Source: Hysterium pulicare CBS 123377
Lineage: Eukaryota > Ascomycota > Dothideomycetes > Hysteriales > Hysteriaceae
Reading direction: 5' to 3'
Assembly: GCA_000467715.1 (NCBI GenBank)
Contig: AJFK01000658.1
Location: 62,001 to 126,000 of the forward strand
DNA: 64,000 bases
Each line of letters opens with the position of its first letter. Position 1 is the first letter of the stretch. This document shows, one piece after another, positions 11,074 to 21,995 of the stretch. Under the pieces are notes generated by a model that ran no database searches, was not told the origin of the DNA, and saw nothing but the letters and a program-made list of their open reading frames with translations. Position numbers and translations under genes: made by a program.

Positions 11074-12570
11074 ATGAGATCGTCAAACCTTGAAACCCGT
11101 TCCTCGTTATGTGATCATATTGCTTTCTGTGGAACATACCCTTTAGAATTACCTCACGACAACATCCTTCAGTCAAGATGGGCACTCAGTAGAATAAGCT
11201 TCCGATCAAAGTGTAGTCTAGATGCATATAACGCGTCGTCTCTAAACCACCCGGAGTTGACGTCCTCTCCGCCAAGACCCGCACACGTTCTCAACGGAGC
11301 GGAACTCAAGCCAAGGCCTGCCGAGGTCCAGGCTTTTGCCCATCGCAACACCACCTGCACGACATCATCACCAAACTGCCTACAGTAGAACAACACCAGA
11401 AGCCTGAATATTCTCGCCTCACGAAACCCGCCCACACTGTCGAATTCGGGCCTGTGGTACTGCTTATACACCATCTCCGCTGCCAACTCAAATACAGCAA
11501 TAAGAGAAACATGTTCGTAATGCTCGTGGCTACCAAAGCACATCAATGATCTGCTATGCGGCTCTAACACTACACCGATGGCGGAAATATCTACCCATAT
11601 GCAATTGCGTACTCCACAGTTGGTCTGGTCGATCGGTGGAGCCAGGAACGCCGAATCTACTAGATACCTAGGCAATAATTTTCTATGGAGCATCGGACCA
11701 CGCGTACCTTACCGCTGACGCTAAACCGCCGGATTTGGCATCTTATCAGAATCCAACTCGCCACATGGCATCTATACATATTTAAGAACCAGAGTGGAGA
11801 TATTTGGCCTTAAGAATCGACGAGAGGGGTGAATTTTTAGAGCGTCTTTATTCTCATTGATGTTCTGGAAAGAATAATATCTGCACCACCGAGGTCAAAA
11901 TCCGCCGATCACAAGCTAACGTCGGTCGAACACAAGGCTGCACGCACGTCTGTGGCTTGCTCAACGCAGGGGCTTGCCGTCAAAATGCTAGTTCCTGAGC
12001 TTGTTCCAGCCGCATCCCTTGACTTGGCATCTTCTCACGCCTTTCTAATATCAGATGGATTTGTGGATCAAGCACGCTCGCGAGCTTTCCAACCCCAGTC
12101 TCACACCCTTTGTGGGCAAATTTTGTCTTCTGGCCAAGTCTTTGCTACGTCAAAAGGAAGGTCGTTTAGTAGCACTAAACCATTCTCGTGCATCCAAGTG
12201 GTAGCGCATCCTTCCGGAACTCTTGACGGCACAGCTGTTACACGTTCTTTACTGGATATGAATATGATAGGCACGGGGTTTTGCGAGGCTGAAGAGTAGT
12301 CCATCAGGCCATCAGCTGAAAATCCGACGTCTTAACTATTCTGAGAGGGGTTTCCGGATTATCAACACTAGCTCTTGGAGCAAAGAATTGTGTACTACTT
12401 GGGCGTGAAGGTCTTGAGATCCCCATAGCGTGTTCTAGATTGTATAGCAGATGGCTCAAGGTGATCTTCCGACTATAATACTCAACGACGACGGTGTCCC
12501 AGGAATTTGACACATCCACCATCATCACCCACTTTGTCTTTACGAAGGGTAAGACCCCAAGCCCTCCACA
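11074..12570. other. Non-coding interval
   Basis: About 1.5 kb without a supportable gene. The longest frame, 11169-11693 on minus, has no recognisable motif and is treated as chance. 12480-12570 is likely the promoter of the next gene. Confidence 0.4.
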
Positions 12571-13892
12571 ATGTTGTTCTCTTATGGCCTTGCCGTACTA
12601 TTATACCTTCCAGCAGCCTTCGGACTCACACGCACGTTGTCATCCAGCACTTCGACCAGTGTTCAGTGCAGAACCGTGTTGACATCGAAGAGCGTCAAGG
12701 GCGCTATTCCAACTACCACAAAAACAGCGACAAAATTTCCTGATGTTATTGTTATTGTGTCCAAGTCTACGCCCATAAAGACAGGTTCGCCTCCATACCC
12801 AGCTCTTCCCTCGTTTGACCTCCGCTTGCTGACCAACTATGAAAAGTTACTCCCAAGCCTACAACGACAACTCTAACCTCAACCTCCACCATTTTTGCGA
12901 CTAGAACGGCTTCAACAGAGACTGATGTAGCCTCGACTACAAGCACGTTCTATTCAACCGAAACTTCGACTTCTACTTCCACATATGCCTCGACAGTTAC
13001 GATCTCTTCGTTCACCTCAACTACGACTGCTACGTCGACCATAGGTACTCCTGCTGGGTTCACGCCGATATATGATTCGTCTGGGCAGCAGAATTACCAA
13101 GGAGCCAGCAAAGCCAAACGTGACGCCGGACATCCTCATGGCGGCGCCTTCGGTCAGCTGGACGCTCGTGGCAATTCTAACAATGCTCTCTGTGCTGCCG
13201 GCAAGAAATACCCAGCCGCGGTGACATGTAAGTCCTGTTCCAACTCCTAGTAGCCTTGACGAGCGTCCAAGCTATATTCCCCCATTTCATCCCTCGACTA
13301 ACAATCGACAGGCACGAAAAAAGTCCAGATTCATTATACGGAACTAGTCGTCCTCGCGGCACCCACGCATACATCCACTCTCCCAGCCTCCGTCATCAAA
13401 TCCACCGTCGTCACAACCGTTACCTCGACATCCACAGTCTTTCCAGCTCATGTCACCTCAGTCGAGAGCTTCTCCACCACATCCACGGTACTCAGCACAG
13501 CCGTCACTACTACTACGACCGTAAGCACAGAAACCGACTCCTTCGTCGCGACCAGCACAGTCACGGCCTACGGCGCCTGCGCGACCAACAACATCCTCGG
13601 CCCGCGCCTCGCCAGCGGCCAATACGTTGGCGCGTACACGCCCACGAACGGCAACGCCAACATCATAGACGTCTCGCCCGTGCCCGCAACGGCGTACGAC
13701 TGCTGCGTTGTGTGCGCCACGACGGACGGGTGCCAGTTGAGTGGATTTACGCCCGGCGAGTGCTTGATACAGGTTGCGGCTACAGGCACGTGTCCAGCGG
13801 GACAGCTTGCGGGACAGTTTTCCGTGTATAATAGTGCGGGATCGTCAATTTATTGGAGTAATGGGGCGTGTGGGGTTATGACTACGGGTTAG
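12571..13892 (+). CDS. Secreted Ser/Thr-rich protein with C-terminal Cys-rich, apple/PAN-like region
   Basis: Three exons, 12571-12784, 12847-13227 and 13312-13892, give 391 aa. Introns are 62 and 84 bp, with CTGAC and CTAAC branch sites. The first donor, GTTCGC, is weak, but the joined frame stays open. Residues 1-18 are a signal peptide. Two long Ser/Thr stretches follow (TSTSTYASTVTISS and TVVTTVTSTSTVF types), which suggest heavy O-glycosylation as in cell-wall proteins. Between them lies a dibasic AKRDAGHPHGG, a possible Kex2 cleavage site. The last 105 residues hold eight cysteines, including DCCVVCATTDGCQLSGFTPGEC, spaced like the apple/PAN-type modules of many fungal secreted proteins. 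No GPI signal is seen at the C-terminus. Likely wall-associated or extracellular. Molecular function unknown. Confidence 0.75.
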
Positions 13893-15148
13893 TTGAGTAG
13901 AGACTGGGCTGGTGAAGAGATAGAAGGCTACTTGATTTAATTTTGTATATCATTAGAAGGTTGCTAGTTGCGTTGGGGGAGACGACGCGTTTGTGTATTA
14001 CCTTGCTGTAGATGTTAATAGAACGTAGAATCGGCTGGTAATGTTGCGTCTTTCTACCCATCAACTCCATAATATTCCCTAAAACTTAAAGCTCGTACAG
14101 TACTTCTAGCAAAATCATGGAAGAAGGAATTTCACCTTTCGTGCGAATTGGTGAGACGGGAGTAATCTTTCTGCGCTCGAGAAACCGTACTTTGTATTTG
14201 GAGACATGGTGAGAAATGCTCCGCAGTTTAACCATAGTATTTATGGTGGAGCAGTATTGCACGTGGGAATGAAGGAAGTGGACCATCGGGACGCTAGCAC
14301 GTGTGCGTTCAGAAGAGATAGGTAAGTTGTTGCTGTATAGCGCTCCCGTCGTGTTCTACGAAATCAAAACTCTATCTTCGGAAACTTGTGCTTCCCACTG
14401 CCTTGATATGCGGAAATAAGAGGATATGTAAAATTTAAGATATTCTGTACTGCGGTACTGGATCTCTGGAAAATGGTATATCTATCACGCGCATGGAGGC
14501 TAGAGAGAAGGGTTAGTATGGTTACGAGCCGTGGTGGTTGGATGACTCAGGCGACGATAAAGTATGATCCAGGGAAGGTCCTTAAATCTATTGATTTAGT
14601 CAGAGGTTGAAATTTTGGAGGGTTGGTGGGAAAGGATAATTTCATGACAAAAGTTGAGAGGTGAGTACTATGGTTACCAGCTGCACAACCCACATGCAGT
14701 CATTCAAATTCGGTGTTGAAGCATGGGTCTGCGCCTACCACAGACTTTCTTGTCAGCTTACAGAGATGGGCTGGGCTCGGTACCAACCTTGAAAGCCAGT
14801 TGCCGCCCTGAAGCTGGGTCGGAAAACGATACATGAATAGTACCTATTCTGAAGGGTTGGAAAAGGTCAAGGCTGAGTATCTAGATAGTCACAAAAGTCG
14901 GTAGGAGAATGAATAATTACGCGACAATGTCTAAGGTAAAGTTTTAGCATTTCTTGTAACCATAGTTTCTTGGTAGGCTAACAGAATCAGTTTACATATA
15001 TCTTTCCCGTTGCGTCCAGCAGCTTTCAGAAGATTTGGAGAAATTGCCAACTTTCGCATCTGCAAATCTTTCTAAACTGCCGGAAGTAAATTCCACACAT
15101 TTCTATCCAACCCTTTTCCACGTTCTTCCTCTGGGATCCTCAATCAAA
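13893..15148. other. AT-rich intergenic stretch
   Basis: About 1.25 kb with no supportable gene on either strand. A+T content is raised between 13900 and 15000. No terminal repeats or transposase-like frames were recognised. The last 150 bases should contain the promoter of the gene at 15149. Confidence 0.45.
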
Positions 15149-16180
15149 ATGAGCTCTTTGTCAACCACCCAAATGGAGTCTGCGCCGACTACCAGCACAG
15201 CGAAGCAACAACCACGCACTATCCAGCTCTTCACTCAGTACGAGCTCATCTTCCGCATCGCCCGTTACCTCTCAGCCAAAGATTTCTGTAGTGTCGCAAG
15301 CACGTGCCAGTTCACGTATGCCACTCTGCGTTGCGATAACATCTTGCGGAGGACCAGATGCGACAGGTCCGGTGTGAAGGCGCGAAGGATTAACTGCGAG
15401 AATGGAACCGAGTCGATTGTGCATGTCGATAACATGAAATGCGCGAGCGAGGAGGGCGGGGAGGACGTTGAGTCAAGAGCTTGTGTGGGCTGTGGAGAGA
15501 TGGTTTGCGACGAATGCCGTACTCACTGCACATACCGAAATGACTACAGCCGACCACCCAACCAAGATGGTGATGATTTGACCGCGGGATCAACCCGGTT
15601 CTTCGACCGATTTCATCAGGACGTCAAAACTGCAGATTTCAGTGAGCACAAATACTCGATCGGTGTTGGACATCAGACATTTATTCCACCGCCAGCCACC
15701 CAACATACCGCAATTTTTAGACAGAAAGAGCATGACACAGGTCCTAACTTTCTAGCCGAAAACCTCGGGCAGATTAACTTTGACTTCGACCGTGCCTGGT
15801 ATGGCCCAAACCCATACATAGAGCAGATAATTTCGGTGGCCGATGCGAGGAGAGAGTATGTGTGTGAAACATGTGTACTCGAGAGACAGGGCACCAACGA
15901 TCCCAAAGATGCCTGTGCCTGCACACTGGACAACAGATTCGCAAATCGGTGGATATGCCTCCACTGCAAGGAACGGGAAATTCAGGAAGACTTCAAGCGT
16001 AAAATACTGGTGATAAGCGACCACAATCCTCAACACCGAGCGTGGATGAGTGATTGCGCCTGTGGCGAGTCTTGTGTGGGCCGTCGACGCTGTTTCTGGA
16101 TCTTCTGCGGTTGGTGTACGAAAGTGGTTTTGGCACCGTGGTCATGCGTGGAATCGGAACTCGTGTCATGTGGTATTTGA
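15149..16180 (+). CDS. F-box-like, cysteine-rich protein of a lineage-specific family
   Basis: Uninterrupted frame of 343 codons from ATG 15149 (CAAAATGAG context). The frame is open 38 codons further upstream to 15035, but the shorter start is more natural. Residues 28-60 form an F-box-like helix pair: FTQYELIFRIARYLSAKDFC, then SVASTCQFTYATLR. The remainder holds many cysteine pairs that look metal-binding: ACVGCGEMVCDECRTHC, CETC, CACTL, CLHC, CACGESC and FCGWC. Order and spacing match the decayed gene at 37542-38591, for example MVCDECRTHCTYR against EVCNECRMHCLYQ. F-box proteins usually bring substrates to SCF ubiquitin ligases. Whether this one does so is inference, and no known family name fits the Cys-rich part. 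Confidence 0.7.
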   Translation: MSSLSTTQMESAPTTSTAKQQPRTIQLFTQYELIFRIARYLSAKDFCSVASTCQFTYATLRCDNILRRTRCDRSGVKARRINCENGTESIVHVDNMKCASEEGGEDVESRACVGCGEMVCDECRTHCTYRNDYSRPPNQDGDDLTAGSTRFFDRFHQDVKTADFSEHKYSIGVGHQTFIPPPATQHTAIFRQKEHDTGPNFLAENLGQINFDFDRAWYGPNPYIEQIISVADARREYVCETCVLERQGTNDPKDACACTLDNRFANRWICLHCKEREIQEDFKRKILVISDHNPQHRAWMSDCACGESCVGRRRCFWIFCGWCTKVVLAPWSCVESELVSCGI

Positions 16181-16567
16181 ATTGCGAGAAGTTGGACGAA
16201 TGGCCTGTGTTGTATGAAAGTGGTGTGAAAAGATGGCGCGGACGAGATAGAAAATCCAATGGACAAACCTTCGCCATATACGCTAGATGCGCCATGAGAG
16301 AGTATAGAGTACATATCAATGTATTTGCTTCTAGTATGATGCAAACCAGCTGTTCAAGGATGCTTTGATTAAGTGTAAGCACGTCGCGTAGACGTCGAGT
16401 GCCTAAGGCTCTCACGGGCATTGATCTCATCGCTACGTCATAGGGTGCATCGCTCATTGAGAGCTCCATAAAACTCATCAAGCACCACCAAAACCCTCCG
16501 ACCGTCACTATCGAGATTCCTATCCTGCAATACTACTACTTCCACCTAAATTACCAACGTCTTCATC
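16181..16567. other. Non-coding gap
   Basis: Holds the 3' end of the F-box-like gene and the promoter of the next gene. Frames on both strands are shadows or chance. A C-rich, A-rich stretch (16470-16560) leads directly into the ATG at 16568. Confidence 0.5.
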
Positions 16568-17084
16568 ATGAGCGGCACATCTAATGTCGGCGGTCCAGGC
16601 GTCTACGAGGCCGGTGACCAGGTTAGAATTCCTTTAGAAACCTCATTGTGCGGAGTCAAACTAACGTACTTCTCTAGAGGAACTCCAAAGACTCCGAGGT
16701 CAATACTGCCGAGAGATTCAAGGAGGGCAAGCCCAACAGCCATCTTGCCAACGACTCCAGTATGCCACCATCTCACACCGAATCATGATATTCTCCATAC
16801 TCACAACGTTCTCAGAGGACGAACGCACCATCGCCAATAAGCTTGCTCGTGAAGAGCAGAGACAAAAGGAGGATGACCAGCCAAAGTCTGAGGAGGACGC
16901 GCTGCGTAAGGAGGATGCCACGTTGCCGGTGTGTTTGACATCACCACTTCCATGTTGAGTTTGGATGCTTACTCTTGAATCGCAGGCACGAGCACACGGC
17001 AATGAGCCAAGCAAAGGCGCGAAGATCGATCAGGAGCTCCGCGAGGAGGAAGAAGAGTACTTGAAGAAGAAGGGCAGGAAGTGA
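16568..17084 (+). CDS. Small hydrophilic (hydrophilin-like) protein with three tiny introns
   Basis: Four exons, 16568-16621, 16678-16759, 16816-16928 and 16986-17084, give 115 aa. The introns are 56, 56 and 57 bp. The protein is almost wholly polar and has no hydrophobic core: N-terminal MSGTSNVGGPGVYEAGDQ, then NTAERFKEGKPNSHLANDS, an acidic/basic helix (ANKLAREEQRQKEDDQPK) and an E/K-rich tail ending LKKKGRK. Glycine and charged residues dominate, as in hydrophilins and LEA-like proteins that protect cells during drying or osmotic stress. I recall similar short conserved proteins in other Pezizomycotina, without an assigned function. All four joins keep frame, which strongly supports the model. 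Function is inferred from composition only. Confidence 0.82.
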
Positions 17085-17299
17085 AGGATACCCAAAAGCC
17101 ACCATACATACATGCATAGATGAGATGTAATATTATGACTCGCCCAAGAGGGTCCATTTGACTTCTATATCATCCATTATCCGACACAGGGTGCCCTTTC
17201 TTCTATGACGCGACCACCCATGTGCTACCTCTATAGTTTCTCCGATGGCTTTTTATACATGGCGCCGCCAGTGCCCGCCTACTCGCCAGGTCAGCCAGT

Positions 17300-18355
17300 C
17301 TACGACACAGGTTTCTTGTGCATAACAGTAGCCGCAGCCTTCCTTCAATTAGCCATGCACAAGGGGACAGACGAGATCGGGAACAGCTTACCTGGTGATT
17401 GGGGAATATTAACGTGTCCGCAATTACCACGTTCTCCCTTCTTCCAGCCGCAAAAACTACCACCTCCGCAATATCATCGGGCGTCAAGGGTTCACAGCCC
17501 GCATACACAGCATCCGCTTTCTTCTTATCCCCATAAAATCTCACCACGCTGAATTCCGTCTCTACTTGTCCGGGATCAATCTCAATGACCCTAATCCTTG
17601 TGGCAATGAGCTCTCTCCTCATCGCGTCTGTGAAACTCCTAACTGCTGCCTTTGTCGCGCAGTATATGCTTCCACCCTGGTATGGTTCTCGACCTGCGAT
17701 GCTTCCAATATTTATAATGTCGCCTTTACCGCCGTCGGGTCGAGTCTTGAAGATGGGAAGCACTGCTTGAGTCATGTTTATTAGGCCGGTGACGTTGGTT
17801 TGGAACATGACGTTTATGTCTTCTTCTTCGATAGAGGGGGCTTGGGCGACGCCTTTCACGAGACCGCTACAATGCCAAATCATAAGCGCACATCAATTGA
17901 AGCCCAGATCGCGAAGTCACATACGCATTGTTCACCAACACATCAATCTCCTTAAACTCCTCCGGGAGTCCATCCACAAATCCTCTCACTTCCTCGGGCT
18001 TGCTTACATCCAGCTTCACCGGCAAAACCTTAACGCCCTCTCCCACCTCCTTCTTTATCTCCTCGGCAATCTCCTTCAACGTATCAATTCGTCGAGCGGT
18101 AAGAATGAGCTTCAAATTCTTCGGTGCCGTCCTCGCGAATTCTAGAGCTGTGCTCTTGCCAATTCCAGAAGACGCGCCCGTTACAACAATGGTTTTCCCT
18201 TCCAACCTCTTTGCCATTGCCGACGCCATTGTGCGGCGCTGTATCGAGCTCCTGGCTAGGGAAGTGGGGAAGTGGGGTGTGGTCGAGCTTCGAGCTGCGG
18301 CGAAGAGGGCGCGAGAAGTTGAGATGAATTTCTGTGGTGTACGAAGGAGATTCAT
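17300..18355 (-). CDS. Short-chain dehydrogenase, YMR226C/YdfG-like, with mitochondrial presequence
   Basis: NADP-dependent oxidoreductase related to yeast YMR226C, which acts on L-allo-threonine, serine and other 3-hydroxy acids. Three exons on minus, 18355-17925, 17866-17392 and 17338-17300, give 314 aa. Cofactor motif TGASSGIG is at 59-66, NNAG at 142-145, and the catalytic S199, Y212 and K216 lie in INIGSIAG and YCATK. The ending NHQAAATVMHKKPVS comes from a 13-codon last exon and matches family tails. Unlike the yeast protein, about 42 residues precede the catalytic domain. They are basic, Ser/Thr-rich and free of acids (MNLLRTPQKFISTSRALFAA), a typical mitochondrial presequence. A second ATG at 18229 (MASAMAKRLEGK) matches the yeast start, so two isoforms are possible. 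Confidence 0.92.
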
Positions 18356-19775
18356 ATGATTCAAGTAGAGAAGATTAGAAGTTTGGAAGGCCAATTGCCG
18401 GTGGAAAATGAGTGATTATTGACAAAGACGAGTAAAGGGCGCAGAGATATCCGCTTGGAGCTCTGGATTTCGGCTTAATTCCGATGGAGGAGGCTTCTTG
18501 AAGCTAAGGGGGATTGGGTATGGTGGCTTGGCGGGACGACTTCTCATCATTCTCATTCACTATCCATTCATTGACTGCGCAACGATGGCAATTATCGACT
18601 CTTCGCATCAAAGACTCTTGGTGATATGAAGCGGCCTGCAACGTTGAAGAGCTTGTACCTTGAAGCTTTGCCTTCTAGAACTTGGGGGGAGTTTGACTTT
18701 GTTTTGCAAACGACGATGGATACGTTCCTCGAGCACGTCAACTTGTTCCTGGGATGAGACATCCGAGACCTTATGGCGTTGGTATAGGCTGCCTGGTGGT
18801 TCAGTACTTTTCCCCTCCGCTCTCTCCACCACTGGTTGGAGTCATCTCACTATGTAGACCTTTCAAGGCACCTCGGTAATTGTCTTCCTTATTTTAAATC
18901 TCAAAACAAAGTCATACGTTAAAACTTTATATCGTACGGGCTACTGGACTGTGGGAAATAATCTTTTTTCTTTCAATCGGACCTAATTGGTGTTGCATTT
19001 GCCCAGTGATCTCCCAGTGCGCTCGTGGAGGCTATCGTCCCAGCACAATGTGAAACCCACGTCGACTTTTGTCCTGCACTCTCCTTTTCTTCCTGGTCTG
19101 GCTAGTTTGGAAAGACCTGTTGATAAAGACCCCGTGCCATCCATGATGGAGTCAGATTTGAGAAAAAGGACGTCCCCGATGTGGCGGTGTGCGCACGAGA
19201 TGCGATTTGCTTTCGGTTATCCGAGGTCGGATCAGAAGGCAAGTATCAATTCACTTCTTCGCTCTGGAACAGCCTTAGGAATGACCGCATTCAATGCACG
19301 AGATTAGGGAATCCTGGACGAAGATCATTGATAATTTGTTCAAGTGTGCTATTTCGAACGGGCTGAGGTGGTACATGCACCGTGAACTTGCCGTTTTGGT
19401 CGGGGGGCCGATCAGACGAGGTACGCGGTGAAAGAAGTGCATTCACTTTCTTGGACGTGCTAGTGCTTTTTTTCCGCCATGAAAACTACTTTCAAGGAAT
19501 CCCAATCCAATTTCTACATCACACTCTACCGCACGACATCTCGACAACCAACTGCCCATCTCCAAGTGTGGTATCATTTTCGAGATTACAACAGAGCCAT
19601 CCCAAGCACTTGTTTCTATTCTTCTACGTACTCAAATTTGCCTGCCTCGTGCAAGACTAAAGGTACCCTATTTCTAGCTTTGTGGCAACTTTCTTTACCG
19701 CCTTGGCTTAACCCATTTGTCTCCACCATCTAAAAATCACCGCCTTAATAACAAGTCAATACTAATCTTTAATAG
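18356..19775. other. Non-coding interval with a possible 5' UTR intron
   Basis: About 1.4 kb without a supportable gene. The last 26 bases before 19776 (ACTAATCTTTAATAG) look like a branch site and intron acceptor placed directly in front of the ATG. The next gene may therefore have a spliced leader or a short upstream coding exon; I could not fix the donor. Confidence 0.45.
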
Positions 19776-21995
19776 ATGCCGTGTAAAAATTCAGAGTTAC
19801 GCCGACTTTCTGGCTCTCCATGGGACGAGGACGCCTTTATGCGCGAACTAGACGAAGATCTCGATCTTGAATATGAGGAGGATGTCAAGCATGAAGCCAA
19901 TGAGCAAGAACATCCTGTTCTAAACCTTGCTGTTCAGCATTCTGCGGGCTCTGGTGCACAAGTCAACCCCACCGATGCAGTCGCACCTGAGCTCTCTGCT
20001 CAAGCTCCTAGAGAACAGCTCGAAGTGGGTTTCAAGATCAAGGGAGCAGCCTCACGACAACACTCCGAAGATGTTGCTCAAACTGAAACCGATTCTTACC
20101 AAGCCGGCGTGGTTGACGATTCCGGGCCGATGTCCACAACTACTGCTGAGGCACAAGCTCAGCCACAAAACTTTGATGGATGCGGATGCAAAGGCGTTAT
20201 TGCTCCATGTCTATATGATGATTATGAGCCATGGGAGGGTATAGGTGTTGTCAACGCTTGGTTCAATATTCGGATGAACTCCGACAGAATAAGCAAACCT
20301 TGGTTTAATGCGGGAGTGAACCCAGACATCAAGACAAATGGAATGCTTCCCTACGCGGAATGGCGAGATCTCAAATGGAGCGGGAGATCATTTATCAACG
20401 GTCGGACCCCTCTCACACAAGTTTGGGTTTCCGGGTTTGAGGGAGTCACATCTTCCCCTCGAAACGTAGAGGATGACGAAGCTTTTTATGCCGGTTCAGG
20501 TAAGCATCGCGAAGTTTCGTTGTTTGTTCCTCTAAAATCTCCCCAACAACACTCATCGATCTATAAGACAACGTGTCTCGCGTCGAAATATCCGCCCTCT
20601 GAGTTCTTAGCTAACACCCTCTACAAAGCCAACAACTCGTCGATGCCGCTCTTTGAAGAGCAGAAACAACAAGCACCCGACAACATGTGGCAAACCGATG
20701 TATTGCACAATAATGCACTCAGATACATTCAACAGAAGACGGATGATCTAGCTCTAGGGTTTGTGTTTGACCTTGATACCCACCTAGCATCCATTCTACG
20801 GGACGAGATCGCGAAACAACTAGCGAGAAGGTTTCCAGATTCTGTCAGCCATCGCTGGGGGGATGACATCCTCCTCAACATGAGCGAGGGGATGTCTTTG
20901 CTGGACCATTTTAAGGATGAACCCGCCCTGCAGGAGTACCTTGGTGACGACTTATTTCTCGAAGACGAGTCAACGCTAGATGATCTACTCGATTTTCTTG
21001 TTGATTTGTATGGGATCGCAGTCAATCATGGGAGTTCGTGTGTCCCAGTAACGTCGGAGAGAGAGCCAAACGAGAATGGCTCCGACTCGGGTTATGAGAC
21101 AATGACTGTTCAAGAGTACATTCAGCATGATTTAGACAACAATGTTGAATACCTATTCGAAGATCCCTCCAATACGACATGGCCTTCTTCCATGATAAAT
21201 GATAATGATGGTTCAGTGGACGGAGCAGATGGGACGAACGATCTCCAAGGAGATCTCATCAACGAGACTTCGGATCCCTTCTGGGAACCCCAAGGCCTGC
21301 TTGACCGAAACAACGATGAGGGTTACAAAGAGAGACACACCGAAGACTCCAGTAGATACCTCGAGGCAAATGCGGAAGATGACACTCCGATCAAGGACTC
21401 AGACAATTATGATGCCGATTGGGAGTCCGATACTGAGGAGATTTCTGTTGGCAAGTCATCTTCGAAAAACGTCCGGGGCTATTCCAGCTTGTACAAAGCC
21501 CATCTTCGACCAGTTCGCTCATGTAAGTCCTCTCCTAGAGCAACGCGCCCTGGACTGTTTGAGGTGCGGGCGGCCCCCTCGTGGAAGTCTTGTGCGCGAG
21601 TCTATCGCGGCATATCGACGAGGAGCAAGGAAAGAACCCACGAGCGGGATTCCCAGCAAAACAATGTGCAGAAAGGGCCAAATGAACGTTCGAGGCCTGT
21701 TTCACGCATTTCCAACGCTAGAATGGGATTTGACGAGCCTCCAAAATCTAGCATCTTGGCGCAATTAGGCCTTGGCGATCCGTATTGTGGAGGTCACACC
21801 GGCATGCTATTTGCGAGGGTACTGGAAACGAAGAAAACTCCAGGAGTTCCTACACCGCCACCCCAGGAGGTACCACGGAAGGATTGGCGTCGACGAGTGA
21901 CGATCGGTGGGCTCTGTATTGGAGCAGCTGTCGCTATCGGCTGGGGCTTTGGCAGCTTTCTGCGTCATAGAAGTAAGCTCCTGCCGAAGGCATAG
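19776..21995 (+). CDS. Orphan acidic protein with C-terminal membrane anchor
   Basis: Single frame of 739 aa that I do not recognise. The N-terminal 130 residues are very acidic (MRELDEDLDLEYEEDV). A Cys-containing core starts at CGCKGVIAPCLYDDYEPWEG and contains WFNIRMNSDRISKPWFNAGV and LKWSGRSFINGRTPLTQVWV. A helical middle part (SILRDEIAKQLARRFPD) follows, then a disordered, acidic and later basic tail. Near the C-terminus VTIGGLCIGAAVAIGWGFGS is one hydrophobic helix, flanked by RRR before and RHR after it, so the protein is probably tail-anchored or single-pass with most of the chain on one side. The start codon lies directly behind an intron-like acceptor, so a further upstream exon is possible. 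Length and the clean frame argue for a real gene. Confidence 0.7.
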   Translation: MPCKNSELRRLSGSPWDEDAFMRELDEDLDLEYEEDVKHEANEQEHPVLNLAVQHSAGSGAQVNPTDAVAPELSAQAPREQLEVGFKIKGAASRQHSEDVAQTETDSYQAGVVDDSGPMSTTTAEAQAQPQNFDGCGCKGVIAPCLYDDYEPWEGIGVVNAWFNIRMNSDRISKPWFNAGVNPDIKTNGMLPYAEWRDLKWSGRSFINGRTPLTQVWVSGFEGVTSSPRNVEDDEAFYAGSGKHREVSLFVPLKSPQQHSSIYKTTCLASKYPPSEFLANTLYKANNSSMPLFEEQKQQAPDNMWQTDVLHNNALRYIQQKTDDLALGFVFDLDTHLASILRDEIAKQLARRFPDSVSHRWGDDILLNMSEGMSLLDHFKDEPALQEYLGDDLFLEDESTLDDLLDFLVDLYGIAVNHGSSCVPVTSEREPNENGSDSGYETMTVQEYIQHDLDNNVEYLFEDPSNTTWPSSMINDNDGSVDGADGTNDLQGDLINETSDPFWEPQGLLDRNNDEGYKERHTEDSSRYLEANAEDDTPIKDSDNYDADWESDTEEISVGKSSSKNVRGYSSLYKAHLRPVRSCKSSPRATRPGLFEVRAAPSWKSCARVYRGISTRSKERTHERDSQQNNVQKGPNERSRPVSRISNARMGFDEPPKSSILAQLGLGDPYCGGHTGMLFARVLETKKTPGVPTPPPQEVPRKDWRRRVTIGGLCIGAAVAIGWGFGSFLRHRSKLLPKA

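Noticed and set aside
11169-11693. 174-codon minus frame
   Set aside because: No motif, signal or family resemblance, and it lies in decayed sequence; treated as chance.
11952-12299. 115-codon plus frame
   Set aside because: No homology features; both strands are open across it, as expected by chance.
13256-13831. His/Arg-rich 191-codon plus frame
   Set aside because: Shadow of the third exon of the secreted Ser/Thr-rich protein in another frame.
15993-16508. 171-codon minus frame overlapping the F-box-like gene
   Set aside because: About a third lies opposite the conserved Cys-rich coding sequence, and the rest has no support.
21525-21540. GTAAGT...CTAG inside the 739-aa frame
   Set aside because: The segment would be a 16-nt intron, far too short, and the reading frame is open without it.
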